Assembly (NCBI RefSeq): GCF_003590775.1
Contig: NZ_QYUM01000002.1
Location: 62,001-126,000, forward strand
DNA length: 64,000 nt
Source of the DNA: Sphingomonas cavernae
GTDB lineage: Bacteria > Pseudomonadota > Alphaproteobacteria > Sphingomonadales > Sphingomonadaceae
Reading direction: 5' to 3'
Shown here: positions 26,172 to 35,173 of the stretch, one piece after another
Layout of the letters: each line of letters opens with the position of its first letter
Numbering within the stretch: the stretch's first letter is position 1
Translations under genes and position numbers: made by a program
Notes under the pieces: generated by a model
The model's input: only the letters and a program-made list of their open reading frames with translations
Database searches by the model: none
Told to the model about the DNA's origin: nothing

Positions 26172-27707
26172 TCAGGCGGCGGGCAGCGCGGTGCAGGCCG
26201 AGTTGCTGCCGAAGTTCGCTGTCGCGGAGTCGCAGGTCCAGCCGCGGTACCAGGTATCGTTCGCGTCGCGGACGGCGCCGATATAGGTCGTCGTCGTGAA
26301 GAACGCGTCGATCGTGGCCGCGTTGAATGCCGTCACCGCGGTTTCGTTGGCGCCGTTGACGAACACATTGGCGAGCGATGCGGTGAAGGCCGAGTTGTTG
26401 TTGGTACCCGCGTTAAAGGCTGCGGCCACGGCGGCCTCGTTGCCGTCGGTGCGGAAGGCGCCGGCGGTGCACTGCATCACCACCGATTGGAACACCGGCG
26501 GGCCAGCCTCGTCGAGCGCAGCGTTGGTCGCCTGCGTCGTCGCTGCGTCGTCGAAATCGAGGCAGAAGCGTGGGCTGGTGATCACACCGTTGAAGAACGA
26601 ATAGTCGGTGCCGCCACGCAGCAGGACCGCGTTGGATCCCGTCGCAGCGCCGGTCTGGCGGTGGACGAAGGTGAAGTTGGCCAGGCGCACGTTATCACGC
26701 GGGGTTGCGTCGTCGTTTCCGGTGGTTTGCGCTTCGATCATCGTGTCGCCGCTCGTGCCGCCGGCGCGCTGCACCGCGATCACGAACTGGAGGAAGCCCT
26801 TGTAACCATTGTCGGTGTCGATCCCGTCATCGTCGGCGCCAGTCACGATCAGATGCTTCACGTTCTGGCGGCCGCCGAAGAACTCGACACCGTCGTCCGA
26901 GCTGTTGTGGATCTGGACGTGATCGATCGTGGTAGCCGAGCCGACGCCGCCCGTGGTCAGGCCCTGGAGCTCGTTACCCGGCGCGATTTCGAAGCCCGAA
27001 TAGCGGATCTGGACATAGCGGAGCTGGCCGCTGTTGTCGGCGGGCGCCGCGCCGCCATAGAGCGCGTTGGTGGTGCCTTCGATCTGGTTCTGGCAGCCGA
27101 CGCTGCCGCCCGGGACCGCCTGGCTGCAAGCGTTGATCGGTGCGCGACCGAGCAGTACGACGCCGCCCCACTGGCCCTGCGTGTCATCGGTGGCGGTGCC
27201 GACGACGTTGGCGCGCGCGGTGAAGATGATCGGCTGCGTCGCGGTGCCGACGGCATTCAGGCGCGAGCCGCGGTTGACGACGAGGAAGTCGTTGCCCGAC
27301 GAGGCGAAGATGACGACGCCCGGATCGATCGTCAGCGTAGCGGACTGCCCGCCCGCTGCGAGACCATCGCCACCGACGTCAGTGCCGACATCGACGCGGC
27401 CGGCGAGCGAGTAGATCGTGCCGGGCAGATTGGCGATCTGGAAATTGGTGCTGATACGGCCGGTGATCTGGCAGTTGCGACGGTTGGCGATGACGCCCTG
27501 ATCGGTCGTCCCCGTCGGGCAGCTCGCCGCCGGCGGAGTCGGCGTGGGAGTCGGTGTCGGCGTGGGGGTGGGCGTCGGCGTCGGAGTGGGCGTCACTATG
27601 ATGCTGCCGTCACCCGGCGACGCGATGTCGTCCGCACCGCATGCTGCCAGCGTGCTCAGCGCGCAACCCGCGAGGAAGATCGAGCTAATCCGTTTGATCG
27701 AGGCCAT
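26172..27707 (-). CDS. Outer-membrane lipoprotein with PT-repeat linker and predicted beta-helix
   Basis: A 511-residue predicted lipoprotein: signal MASIKRISSIFLAGCALSTLAAC with lipobox LAAC, then a (Pro-Thr)n linker of about 12 dipeptides (residues about 38-60), then a long domain rich in Asn, Gly, Thr and Val. Segments such as VDVGTDVGGDG, ATLTIDPGVVIFASSGNDFLVVNRGSRLNAVGTATQPIIFTA and TIDHVQIHNSSDDGVEFFGG suggest a right-handed parallel beta-helix. ATG 27707 was chosen because the lipoprotein signal starts there; the frame is open 20 codons further. It heads a probable two-gene operon with the TonB receptor, so a role in capturing ligand on the surface is inferred. Ligand unknown. Confidence 0.85.
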   Translation of the reverse strand: MASIKRISSIFLAGCALSTLAACGADDIASPGDGSIIVTPTPTPTPTPTPTPTPTPTPPAASCPTGTTDQGVIANRRNCQITGRISTNFQIANLPGTIYSLAGRVDVGTDVGGDGLAAGGQSATLTIDPGVVIFASSGNDFLVVNRGSRLNAVGTATQPIIFTARANVVGTATDDTQGQWGGVVLLGRAPINACSQAVPGGSVGCQNQIEGTTNALYGGAAPADNSGQLRYVQIRYSGFEIAPGNELQGLTTGGVGSATTIDHVQIHNSSDDGVEFFGGRQNVKHLIVTGADDDGIDTDNGYKGFLQFVIAVQRAGGTSGDTMIEAQTTGNDDATPRDNVRLANFTFVHRQTGAATGSNAVLLRGGTDYSFFNGVITSPRFCLDFDDAATTQATNAALDEAGPPVFQSVVMQCTAGAFRTDGNEAAVAAAFNAGTNNNSAFTASLANVFVNGANETAVTAFNAATIDAFFTTTTYIGAVRDANDTWYRGWTCDSATANFGSNSACTALPAA

Positions 27708-27808
27708 GATATATTTGCTCCGGCTATCCGGTTTCAGGAATGAGCTGGCGGAGAATGGCCGAATCAAAGCCCCCTTCTTCCCGCCCTCCGGTGCGGTCCC
27801 TAGAGGCG

Positions 27809-27866
27809 GTTGATGACGGCGTTGTGCGAGTCAGATGACGCTTTGGAGACTGTCACATGACGCTTT
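27809..27866 (-). promoter_or_regulatory. Three direct repeats at 22-bp spacing upstream of the lipoprotein operon
   Basis: ATGACG (CGTCAT on the minus strand) occurs at 27813, 27835 and 27857, exactly 22 bp apart. The last two are extended to 15 bp: GTCAGATGACGCTTT (27830-27844) and GTCACATGACGCTTT (27852-27866), one mismatch. The repeats lie 106-160 bp upstream of the lipoprotein start. Two-turn spacing is what a response regulator such as PhoB would need; the regulator itself is unknown. Confidence 0.5.
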
Positions 27867-27901
27867 TATTTCGCACAATCGCGCGATTGCAGGAAATGCA
27901 A

Positions 27902-27930
27902 GGGGCCATGCCGCATTGCGGCATGGCCCC
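27902..27930 (-). terminator. Strong hairpin after the OMF gene
   Basis: A perfect 13-bp stem (27902-27914 with 27918-27930, loop ATT) lies 36 bases after the stop of the efflux outer-membrane gene. No clear T run follows on the minus strand. Confidence 0.6.
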
Positions 27931-27965
27931 GGTGTAAGCGTTGCGAAAATAAGTTTACAGTGCCG

Positions 27966-29384
27966 TCAACTTTCGCCCGTCTGCCAGCCTCCACCCAGTG
28001 CGCGGAAGAGATCGACCTGCGCGGTCGCCACGCGCGCATCGGAAAGCGCAAGGTCCGCCTCCGCCCCCGCCAGCGTCCGTTCGGCATCGAGCACTGCGAG
28101 CGAGTCGGTCTTGCCTTCACGCAGTCGCGCGCGCTCGATCCGCGCCGCGGTTTCGGCCTGTTCGCGCGCAGAGGTCAGCGCAGTGCGACGATCGAGTTCG
28201 TTGGCGTAGAGCGACAGCGCGGTTTCGGTTTCCTGCAGCGCGCGCAGCACCGTGCCGTCGAAGCTGGCGAGCGCTGCCTGCGTCGTCGCCTCGGCCTGCT
28301 CGATCCGCGCGCGATTGGCCTCCTGATTGGGGAACGACCAGCTCAAAAGTGAACCCAGTACCCAGCGCAGTGGCCCGCCGCCGAACATGTCGCCGATAGA
28401 CGAACCCGTCGATCCGATCGAACCGCCGAAGCTGATCCGCGGATAGAGGTCGGCAGTCGCAACCCCGATACGCGCAGTTTCCGCCGCGAGCCGGCGTTCT
28501 GCCTCGCGGATGTCGGGCCGTCTTGCCAGCAGCGCGCGGCCGTCGCCTACCGGGATCGGCTGGTCAAGGCGCAAGGTGGTCCGGCGCGCGCCCGCCTGGG
28601 TGGGGAGCTCGGCGGGCGCGCGACCGGTGAGCGTGGCGAGGCGGAACAATGCCCCGTCGCGCTCGGCTCGAAGCGGAGGGAGTGCGGCGCGTTGCTGATC
28701 GCGGAGGGATGTGACGCGAGCAACGTCGAGCCGGGTTCCACGCCCTGCTTCGTAGCGTTTGGTAGTCAGGTTGAGGGTCTGGTCGATAAGCTGGACCGTG
28801 CGCTCCGCAACCGCGAGCCGTTCGGCCGCTGACGCAGCATCGGCATAGGCGCGCGCGGTTTCCGCGGCGACCGCCACACGGACCACATCGTGCGTCGCCG
28901 CGACGGCATCCGCATCGGCATTGGCCGCCTCGATCGAGCGCGTCACGCGGCCGAAGAGGTCGACTTCATAGGAGATATCGAGCCCGGCGTCGAAGCTCCA
29001 GTCCTCGCGCTGCGCGCCGGGCGCGCGCTGCTCCGACGGTATGCGGCCATAGCTGGCGCCCGCGCCGATCGTCGTCTGGGGGAGACGACCGGCGCGGGTC
29101 TCACGCAGCACCGCACGGGCGCGCGCAAGATTGGCGGTGGCGATGCGCAGATCGGTGTTCGCCGCAAAGGCGTCCGCGATCAGGCTGTCGAGTACGGGAT
29201 CGTTGTAGAGGCGCCACCAGTTGGCGTCGGGCTCGGCGGTGTTCACCACCGGGCTGGCCGATCCGATGAACGCACCTGCCGAAGTGGAAGGCGTCGCTGG
29301 CGCCCGAAAATCGGGGCCCACGGTGCAGGCGGCAAGCGTCAGCATGCTGGCGAAACCGAGTGCGATTGAACGAATGCGGGACAT
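27966..29384 (-). CDS. RND efflux outer-membrane factor, NodT-family lipoprotein
   Basis: A 472-residue TolC/OprM-type channel lipoprotein. The signal peptide ends in LTLAAC (lipobox Cys20), followed by TVGPDFRAP, the usual NodT-family start. Two repeated alpha-helical/OEP regions follow. ATG 29384 was chosen because AAGGAG lies 7-12 bases upstream; a much longer open frame (to 30215) runs out of phase through the RND gene and is not real. It completes the tripartite pump with the preceding MFP and RND genes. Confidence 0.94.
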   Translation of the reverse strand: MSRIRSIALGFASMLTLAACTVGPDFRAPATPSTSAGAFIGSASPVVNTAEPDANWWRLYNDPVLDSLIADAFAANTDLRIATANLARARAVLRETRAGRLPQTTIGAGASYGRIPSEQRAPGAQREDWSFDAGLDISYEVDLFGRVTRSIEAANADADAVAATHDVVRVAVAAETARAYADAASAAERLAVAERTVQLIDQTLNLTTKRYEAGRGTRLDVARVTSLRDQQRAALPPLRAERDGALFRLATLTGRAPAELPTQAGARRTTLRLDQPIPVGDGRALLARRPDIREAERRLAAETARIGVATADLYPRISFGGSIGSTGSSIGDMFGGGPLRWVLGSLLSWSFPNQEANRARIEQAEATTQAALASFDGTVLRALQETETALSLYANELDRRTALTSAREQAETAARIERARLREGKTDSLAVLDAERTLAGAEADLALSDARVATAQVDLFRALGGGWQTGES

Positions 29385-29395
29385 TGCTTGTCTCC

Positions 29396-32300
29396 TTATT
29401 CTGCTGGCTGCAGCGCTTCTGGCTGCTGCGACCGCCGCCGGGCGAAGCGCTCGGCGAGGCTCCGGCTGGCGACGTAGAAGGTGGGCGTGAAGACGAGGCC
29501 GAAGAAGGTGACGCCGATCATGCCGTAGAACACCGCGGTACCCAGCGCCTGACGAAGCTCCGCGCCCGGCCCCGATGCGAACACCAGCGGAACTACGCCC
29601 AGAATGAAAGCAAAGCTGGTCATCAGGATCGGCCGGAGCCGTGCCCGCGCGGCTTCGACCGCAGCGTCGACGATGCCTGCCCCCCTCTCCTCCGCCTGCT
29701 TGGCGAACTCGACGATCAGGATCGCGTTCTTCGCCGCGAGGCCGATCAGCACGACCAGACCGATCTGGGTAAGGATGTTGTTGTCCAATCCGCGCAAATT
29801 GACGCCCGCCATCGCGGCCAGCAGCGTCATCGGCACGATCAGGATGATCGCAAGCGGCAGGATCAGGCTTTCGAACTGCGCCGCCAGCACGAGGAAGACG
29901 AACACCACCGCCATCGCGAAGACGATCGCCGCGGTGTTGCCCGCCGCCTTTTGCTGAAAGGCGATGTCGGTCCACTCGCCACCGAAACCGGCAGGCAGCT
30001 CTTCGGCGATCTTCTCCATCGCGACGATCGACTGGCCCGACGAATAGCCCTTGGCGACCTCGCCATCGATCTCGACCGCGGGGAAGAGATTGTAGCGGGT
30101 GACGCGGTAGGGTCCGGTCTTGTCCTCGAAGGTCGCAACTGCACCGATCGGCACCATCTGCCCCGAGTTGGAGCGCGTCTTGAGCTGCGGAATGTCCGCC
30201 GGATCGTCGCGCCATGCGGCCTCCGCCTGCGCAGTCACGCGGTAGGTGCGGCCGAGCAGGTTGAAGTCGTTGACATAGGCCGAGCCGAGATAGACCTGCA
30301 GCGCCTCGAACACGCGCTCCGGCGGCACGCCCAGCATGTCCGCCTTGGCACGGTCGATATCTGCGTACACGCGCGGCGTAGCCGTATTGTAGAGCGTATA
30401 GACATTGGCGAGGCCGAGGGTCTGGTTGGCCTTGCCGATCAGGCCGCCCGCGGCCTGTTCAAGCGCGCGTGCGCCCTGCCCCGTGCGATCCTGGACCATC
30501 ATGCGATAGCCACCCGCCGCACCCAGCCCCTGGATCACCGGCGGCGGAATGACGAACACCATGGAGTCGTCGAGGTCCGCGACGGCGGCGCGCATGTCGG
30601 CCGTGATCGCGGCTTCGGTGCGCCCGGTGCCGGCACGTTCCTCGAACGGCTTGAAGGTGATGTAGGCAGCCGCCGCATTGGATGCCTGTGTTCCCGACGC
30701 GCCATCGAAGCCCGAGAACATCACCGCATCCTGCACGCCATCGACTTCGAGCAGTTTCTTCACTCCCTTCTTGAGCACCGCATCGGTACGTTCGATCGAT
30801 GTGCCCGCGGGAAGCTGGAAGGCAGCCAGGACGTAGCCCTGGTCCTGCGCCGGGATGAAGCCCGCGGGCGTCACCCAGAACAGGCCGATGGTCGCTGCGA
30901 TCAGGCCCGCATAGGTGACAAGCATCTTCTTTGGCTGATGGACGAGCCGGCGCGTGATATCGCCATACCAGACGCTCAGCCTGTCAAAGCCGGTGTTGAA
31001 ACGCTGCGCGCCGATAAAGGCCATGCGCCGCCATCCGCTTGCCGGCGCCTCGGTCGCCTTGGGCTTTAAAAGCCGTGCGGCGAGCGCCGGCGACAGCGTC
31101 AGCGAAAGGATAAGCGAGATGATCGTGGCGGTCGAGATCGTCACCGCGAACTGGCGGTAGAACTGACCCGATATGCCCGTAATGAACAATGTGGGGATGA
31201 ACACCGCGCACAGCACGAGCACGATCGCGATCAGCGCCATCGAGACCTCGTCCATCGAACGGTGCGCCGCTTCGCGGGGAGATAGCCCGTGCTCGAGATT
31301 ACGTTCGACATTCTCGACCACGACGATGGCGTCGTCGACGACGATGCCAATCGCGAGCACCAGCCCGAAGAGCGACAACGAGTTGAGCGAATAGCCGAGG
31401 CCCGCGAGCACCGCGAAGGTGCCGATCAGCGATACCGGGATCGCAATCACGGGGATAACCGCCGCGCGCCAGCTCTGGAGGAAGATGAGGATAACGATGA
31501 CGACGAGCACGACCGCCTCGAGCAGCGTTTCCTGCACTGCGTCGATCGACTTGCTGATGAATTCGGTCGGGTTCCAGATCACCCGATAGGCCATGCCCTT
31601 CGGGAATTTCTGCGAGGCGGCCTCCATCTCATCGAGAATGCCGTCCGCAGCGGCAAGCGCGTTGGTGCCGGGCCGCTGGGTGATGCCGAGCACGAGTGAG
31701 TCCTGGCCCGAGAGATAGGCGTTCACGCCATAGTCCTCGGCGCCCAACTCGACGCGTGCGACGTCCGTCAAGCGCGTGATCTGGCCTTCTGCGCCCGTCT
31801 TGATGACGATGTTGCCGAATTCGCGCGGATCCTTGAAGCGGCCCTGCGTCTCGACATTGAGCTGATAGGCAGCGCCCGTGTCATAGGGCGGCTGGCCGAC
31901 CGAACCGGCGGCGACCTGCACGTTCTGCGCGCGCAGCGCCGCGACGATCTCGCCCCCCGTCATGCCGAGCGCCGAGGCGCGGCCGGGATCGATCCACACG
32001 CGCATCGCATAATCGCGCGCGCCGAAGAGCTGCACGTCGCCGATGCCGTCGACGCGTGTCAGCCGGTCGCGGACCTGCGAAAGCACATAGTTGGAGACAT
32101 AGGCGCGATCGAGCGAGTTGTCGGGCGAATAGACGTTGACCGCCATCAGCCAGGACGGCGACGTCTTGCGCACCACGACGCCCAGCCGCCGGACTTCCTC
32201 GGGAAGCCTTGCCTCGGCCAGCGCGACGCGGTTCTGGACAAGCACCTGCGCCTGATCGAGATCGGTGCCGAGCTTGAAGGTAACCGTGACGGTCAACCTG

Positions 32301-32563
32301 CCGTCGCCCGTCGACTGGCTCGATATATAGAGCATGTCGTCGACGCCGTTGATCTCTTGCTCGAGTGGCGCAGCGACCGTGTCTGCGACCGTTTCAGCCG
32401 AGGCGCCCGGATAGCTCGTGCTCACGGTGATCGTGGGCGGAACGACGTCGGGATATTGCGACACGGGCAGCCCGAAAAAGGCGATCGCGCCGACAATGGT
32501 GATGATGACCGCGATGACGCCCGCGAAGATGGGGCGCGCGATGAAGATATGGCTCAGGCGCAT
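29396..32563 (-). CDS. RND multidrug efflux permease (HAE-1 family)
   Basis: A 1055-residue inner-membrane proton-driven drug exporter of the AcrB/MexB type. The N-terminus FIARPIFAGVIAVIITIVGAIAF begins TM1, TM4 carries the proton-relay pair in GIVVDDAIVVVENVERN, and the porter domain motifs (YPDVVPPTITVSTSYPGASAETV) are conserved. The C-terminus ends after TM12 with RRSQQPEALQPAE. It follows the MFP gene; the 60-base gap holds an 11-bp GC hairpin (32582-32611). Specific drugs cannot be predicted. Confidence 0.96.
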   Translation of the reverse strand: MRLSHIFIARPIFAGVIAVIITIVGAIAFFGLPVSQYPDVVPPTITVSTSYPGASAETVADTVAAPLEQEINGVDDMLYISSQSTGDGRLTVTVTFKLGTDLDQAQVLVQNRVALAEARLPEEVRRLGVVVRKTSPSWLMAVNVYSPDNSLDRAYVSNYVLSQVRDRLTRVDGIGDVQLFGARDYAMRVWIDPGRASALGMTGGEIVAALRAQNVQVAAGSVGQPPYDTGAAYQLNVETQGRFKDPREFGNIVIKTGAEGQITRLTDVARVELGAEDYGVNAYLSGQDSLVLGITQRPGTNALAAADGILDEMEAASQKFPKGMAYRVIWNPTEFISKSIDAVQETLLEAVVLVVIVILIFLQSWRAAVIPVIAIPVSLIGTFAVLAGLGYSLNSLSLFGLVLAIGIVVDDAIVVVENVERNLEHGLSPREAAHRSMDEVSMALIAIVLVLCAVFIPTLFITGISGQFYRQFAVTISTATIISLILSLTLSPALAARLLKPKATEAPASGWRRMAFIGAQRFNTGFDRLSVWYGDITRRLVHQPKKMLVTYAGLIAATIGLFWVTPAGFIPAQDQGYVLAAFQLPAGTSIERTDAVLKKGVKKLLEVDGVQDAVMFSGFDGASGTQASNAAAAYITFKPFEERAGTGRTEAAITADMRAAVADLDDSMVFVIPPPVIQGLGAAGGYRMMVQDRTGQGARALEQAAGGLIGKANQTLGLANVYTLYNTATPRVYADIDRAKADMLGVPPERVFEALQVYLGSAYVNDFNLLGRTYRVTAQAEAAWRDDPADIPQLKTRSNSGQMVPIGAVATFEDKTGPYRVTRYNLFPAVEIDGEVAKGYSSGQSIVAMEKIAEELPAGFGGEWTDIAFQQKAAGNTAAIVFAMAVVFVFLVLAAQFESLILPLAIILIVPMTLLAAMAGVNLRGLDNNILTQIGLVVLIGLAAKNAILIVEFAKQAEERGAGIVDAAVEAARARLRPILMTSFAFILGVVPLVFASGPGAELRQALGTAVFYGMIGVTFFGLVFTPTFYVASRSLAERFARRRSQQPEALQPAE

Positions 32564-32581
32564 ATCGGTTCTCTCTCTTTC

Positions 32582-32611
32582 CCGCCGCCCCGCAAGGGAA
32601 CGGGGCGGCGG
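32582..32611 (-). other. GC-rich intercistronic hairpin between MFP and RND genes
   Basis: An 11-bp perfect stem CCGCCGCCCCG/CGGGGCGGCGG with an 8-base loop and no T run. It may tune RND expression relative to MFP. Confidence 0.5.
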
Positions 32612-32623
32612 ACGGGTTTGAAA

Positions 32624-33907
32624 TCAGCGCGTGGCGAGCGTCGCTTGCGACGCTGCTGGTGCCGAGAAGGACGCCGCAGGCCCCGCCTGTGCGGGCGGCA
32701 CGACCTTGCCGGGACGCGTGGCAACCTTGCTGCCTGGCTGCGCGAACTGGACGCCGGAGATGACGACCTTGTCGTTCGCGCCGAGACCCGAGCGGACACT
32801 GCGCAGGCCGTTGACCAGCGGGCCGATCTCGACGGGCCGGACCGCGACGCTGCCGTCCTTGCCGACGACATAGACGACCTTGCGCGTCTGATCGGTCTGA
32901 ACCGCGGCGTCGGGGATCAGCAGTGCATCGCGCGTGCCTGCGGCGGACAACCGCATGTTGCCGAACATGCCGGGCGCCAGGAAATAATCGGGGTTGGAGA
33001 CGACCGCACGCCCGCGCATCGTGCCCGAACCGGGATTGATGGCATTGTCGGTGAAGTCCACCCTACCCTTCCAGCTATAGCCCGCCTCGTCCTGCAGGCG
33101 GATCTCCGCCTGCTGGTCGGGCGCCTTGCCCGCCTGCTTCTCGCGCAGCGACTTGAGGTAGAGCGCCTCCGATCCGTCGAAACTGAAATAGATCGGGTCA
33201 AGCGCGAGCACCGTCGTCAGCATCGACTCGTTCGCCGAGACGAGATTGCCGATGTCGACGCGGCGATCGGAAATGCGCCCCGTCACCGGTGCCCGCACCT
33301 GCGTGAACTCCACGTCGAGCGCGCGCTGGCGGATCACCGCGTTGGCGGCCGCCACGCCTGCCTCGGCCGAACGCGCCGCGGCGCGGAGCGTATCGACTTC
33401 CTCCTGCGACACCGCATCGTCATCGACGAGCCGCGACGCGCGCGCCAGTTCGCTGCGTGCCAGCGCGAGCTGGGTCTGCGCGCTCGCGGCACGCGCCCGC
33501 GCCTCGTTGAGTGAAGCGAGGAACGGACGCTGGTCGATGGTGAAAAGCAGTTGGCCCTTCTGGACGATGTCACCGTCCCTGAAATGGATGGCCTGGAGCT
33601 GCCCCGAGACGCGTGGCCGGATCTCGACAGACTGGCTCGCCTCGAAGCGCCCGACATAATCGTCCCATTCGACGATGCTGCGCTGGAGCGGTGCGCTCAC
33701 CGTTACCGTCGGAATCGGCGGAGCGTCGGCCTTGGCCTCCTGGCCACCAAACCCCTTGATGCCCACAAGCGCGAGCACACCCAGCGACACGGCAGCGATG
33801 CCCCCCTTTGCCCGTCGTGAAAGCCTGCGCGCGAGCGGACCGGTCTCGGGTTGGGGGTCGATGTTACGCTCAGCCTGGTCCACAGGCTTCGGAAAGAACT
33901 GGTACAT
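32624..33907 (-). CDS. RND efflux periplasmic adaptor (membrane fusion protein)
   Basis: A 427-residue AcrA/MexA-type adaptor. The N-terminal transmembrane anchor (GGIAAVSLGVLALVGIKGFG) is near residues 35-54. The barrel-sandwich halves (VEIRPRVSGQLQAIHFRDGDIVQKGQLLFTID and VRAPVTGRISDRRVDIGNLV) flank an alpha-hairpin. It links the RND permease to the outer-membrane channel. It is cotranscribed with the upstream unknown 131-aa gene. Confidence 0.94.
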   Translation of the reverse strand: MYQFFPKPVDQAERNIDPQPETGPLARRLSRRAKGGIAAVSLGVLALVGIKGFGGQEAKADAPPIPTVTVSAPLQRSIVEWDDYVGRFEASQSVEIRPRVSGQLQAIHFRDGDIVQKGQLLFTIDQRPFLASLNEARARAASAQTQLALARSELARASRLVDDDAVSQEEVDTLRAAARSAEAGVAAANAVIRQRALDVEFTQVRAPVTGRISDRRVDIGNLVSANESMLTTVLALDPIYFSFDGSEALYLKSLREKQAGKAPDQQAEIRLQDEAGYSWKGRVDFTDNAINPGSGTMRGRAVVSNPDYFLAPGMFGNMRLSAAGTRDALLIPDAAVQTDQTRKVVYVVGKDGSVAVRPVEIGPLVNGLRSVRSGLGANDKVVISGVQFAQPGSKVATRPGKVVPPAQAGPAASFSAPAASQATLATR

Positions 33908-33928
33908 GATGATCCCTCTCGTGCCCGT

Positions 33929-34324
33929 TCAGTGGGCGAAAAATGCTGCGCGCGCGTTGCTTCTCAACCACGCGGCCTGCGCGCGGTTGAAGCCAGCGCG
34001 CAGGAATGCGTTGACCTCCATGTCGGCGAGCCGGTCGCCCGCGGTCCGCGCAAGGATTGCGAAGCGCCTGAGCGCCTCGAGCCGGGGATCGGCGAGCGGG
34101 TTTGCGCGCCTGATCGCGAACAGCGCCGCGATAAAGGCGCCAATCCGCGAGGGCGGCTCAAGGCTGGCCACCGTTTCTCCCCTGGACAGCGCGATCACGC
34201 TCAGTTCCAGCGCGGAGAAAGGCAGATGGTTCTGGACCGGATCGGCGGCGCCGAGCTGTGCGTCCGCAACGGGCGCATCTGCGACGGGCGCGAAAAGTCC
34301 TTCGTCGAAGGCACGATATGCCAT
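33929..34324 (-). CDS. Unknown protein heading the RND efflux operon
   Basis: A 131-residue soluble protein that I do not recognise. It has a short acidic Ala/Val/Asp-rich N-terminal part (APVADAPVADAQLGAADP) and a helical remainder (ALELSVIALSRGETVASLEPPSRIGAFIAALFAIRRANPL ... LEALRRFAILARTAGDRLADMEVNAFLRAGFNRAQAAWL). GGGAG lies eight bases before ATG 34324. It starts 56 bases from the TetR-type operator and ends 21 bases before the adaptor gene, so it should be induced with the pump. The role is unknown. Confidence 0.75.
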   Translation of the reverse strand: MAYRAFDEGLFAPVADAPVADAQLGAADPVQNHLPFSALELSVIALSRGETVASLEPPSRIGAFIAALFAIRRANPLADPRLEALRRFAILARTAGDRLADMEVNAFLRAGFNRAQAAWLRSNARAAFFAH

Positions 34325-34379
34325 CGGAAAACTCCCTGTTTTGCTATGCCGTTGACGAAACCGAATCGGGTGACAATAA

Positions 34380-34426
34380 TGTTACTGACTGGTACGTCCT
34401 GATATGTTACGTACCGTTCAGTAACA
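34380..34426. promoter_or_regulatory. TetR-type operator between RND operon and its regulator
   Basis: TGTTACTGACTGGTACGT (34380-34397) and ACGTACCGTTCAGTAACA (34409-34426) are inverted repeats identical at 16 of 18 positions, separated by 11 bases. They lie between the divergent efflux operon and the tetR gene, so autoregulation and repression of the pump are inferred. Confidence 0.75.
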
Positions 34427-34460
34427 TTTCGTCAAGTCGAAACTTTTGGATGAACCGCAC

Positions 34461-35093
34461 ATGAAGGCCAAAGAAAAGCTATCAGGGTGTAAAGGGGATG
34501 CGCTGGAACCGCGGAAAAACGCGGCACAGCGGGTATTCGAGACCGCGCAGGAACTTTTTTACCAACGCGGTATCCGTGCCGTGGGCGTCGACGAGATCGT
34601 CAGCCAGGCGGGGGTCACCAAGCCGAGTCTCTATCGCAGCTTTGCCTCGAAGGACGAACTCGTCACCGCGTGCCTCGACAAATATGCAGAGGACGCATGG
34701 GCACAGATCGACGCCGCGATTGCCGCGGCGGGCGATGATCCGCGTGCCCAGCTCGACGCCTTTATCGGCCACTATGCTGATCAGATACGGCAACCCGACT
34801 TCCGTGGCTGCCCTATGGCGAACACCGCGGTCGAGTTTCCCGAGCCCGGCTATCCCGGGCGCACCAAGGCTGAGACCTGCAAGGTCGAGGTGCGTGCACG
34901 CCTGCTCGACATGACCCGACGGCTGCCCGCGCACGATCCGGAAGCACTGGCGGACGGACTGCTGATGCTCGTCGAGGGTGCCTACAGCACATATCATGTC
35001 TTCGGCAGTCAGGGCCCTGCAAGCACGCTGGTCCAATCGGCGCGAACGCTTATCGACGCGTATGTTGCAAATGGGTCACAGCGCTCGGGCTAG
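34461..35093 (+). CDS. TetR/AcrR-family regulator of the RND pump
   Basis: A 210-residue TetR-family repressor. The N-terminal HTH is clear (RVFETAQELFYQRGIRAVGVDEIVSQAGVTKPSLYRSFASKDELVTACL), and an all-helical ligand domain follows with Cys in FRGCPMANTAVEF. The start is ATG 34461; TTG 34446 is an alternative five codons upstream. The gene is divergent from the efflux operon with a long inverted repeat in between, so it most likely represses the pump and responds to an effector drug or metabolite. Confidence 0.9.
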   Translation: MKAKEKLSGCKGDALEPRKNAAQRVFETAQELFYQRGIRAVGVDEIVSQAGVTKPSLYRSFASKDELVTACLDKYAEDAWAQIDAAIAAAGDDPRAQLDAFIGHYADQIRQPDFRGCPMANTAVEFPEPGYPGRTKAETCKVEVRARLLDMTRRLPAHDPEALADGLLMLVEGAYSTYHVFGSQGPASTLVQSARTLIDAYVANGSQRSG

Positions 35094-35173
35094 TTTGCCA
35101 CTTTCTGGGTCTGTTTATCCTGCGTTCAGGTGGTCGCTGGGAATGTCGCGCCCTTGCCCGACAAGAAAGCGAC

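Noticed and set aside
29385-30215. N-terminal extension of the OMF gene to a 749-aa protein
   Set aside because: It runs out of frame through the RND permease gene. The lipoprotein signal and ribosome site place the start at 29384.
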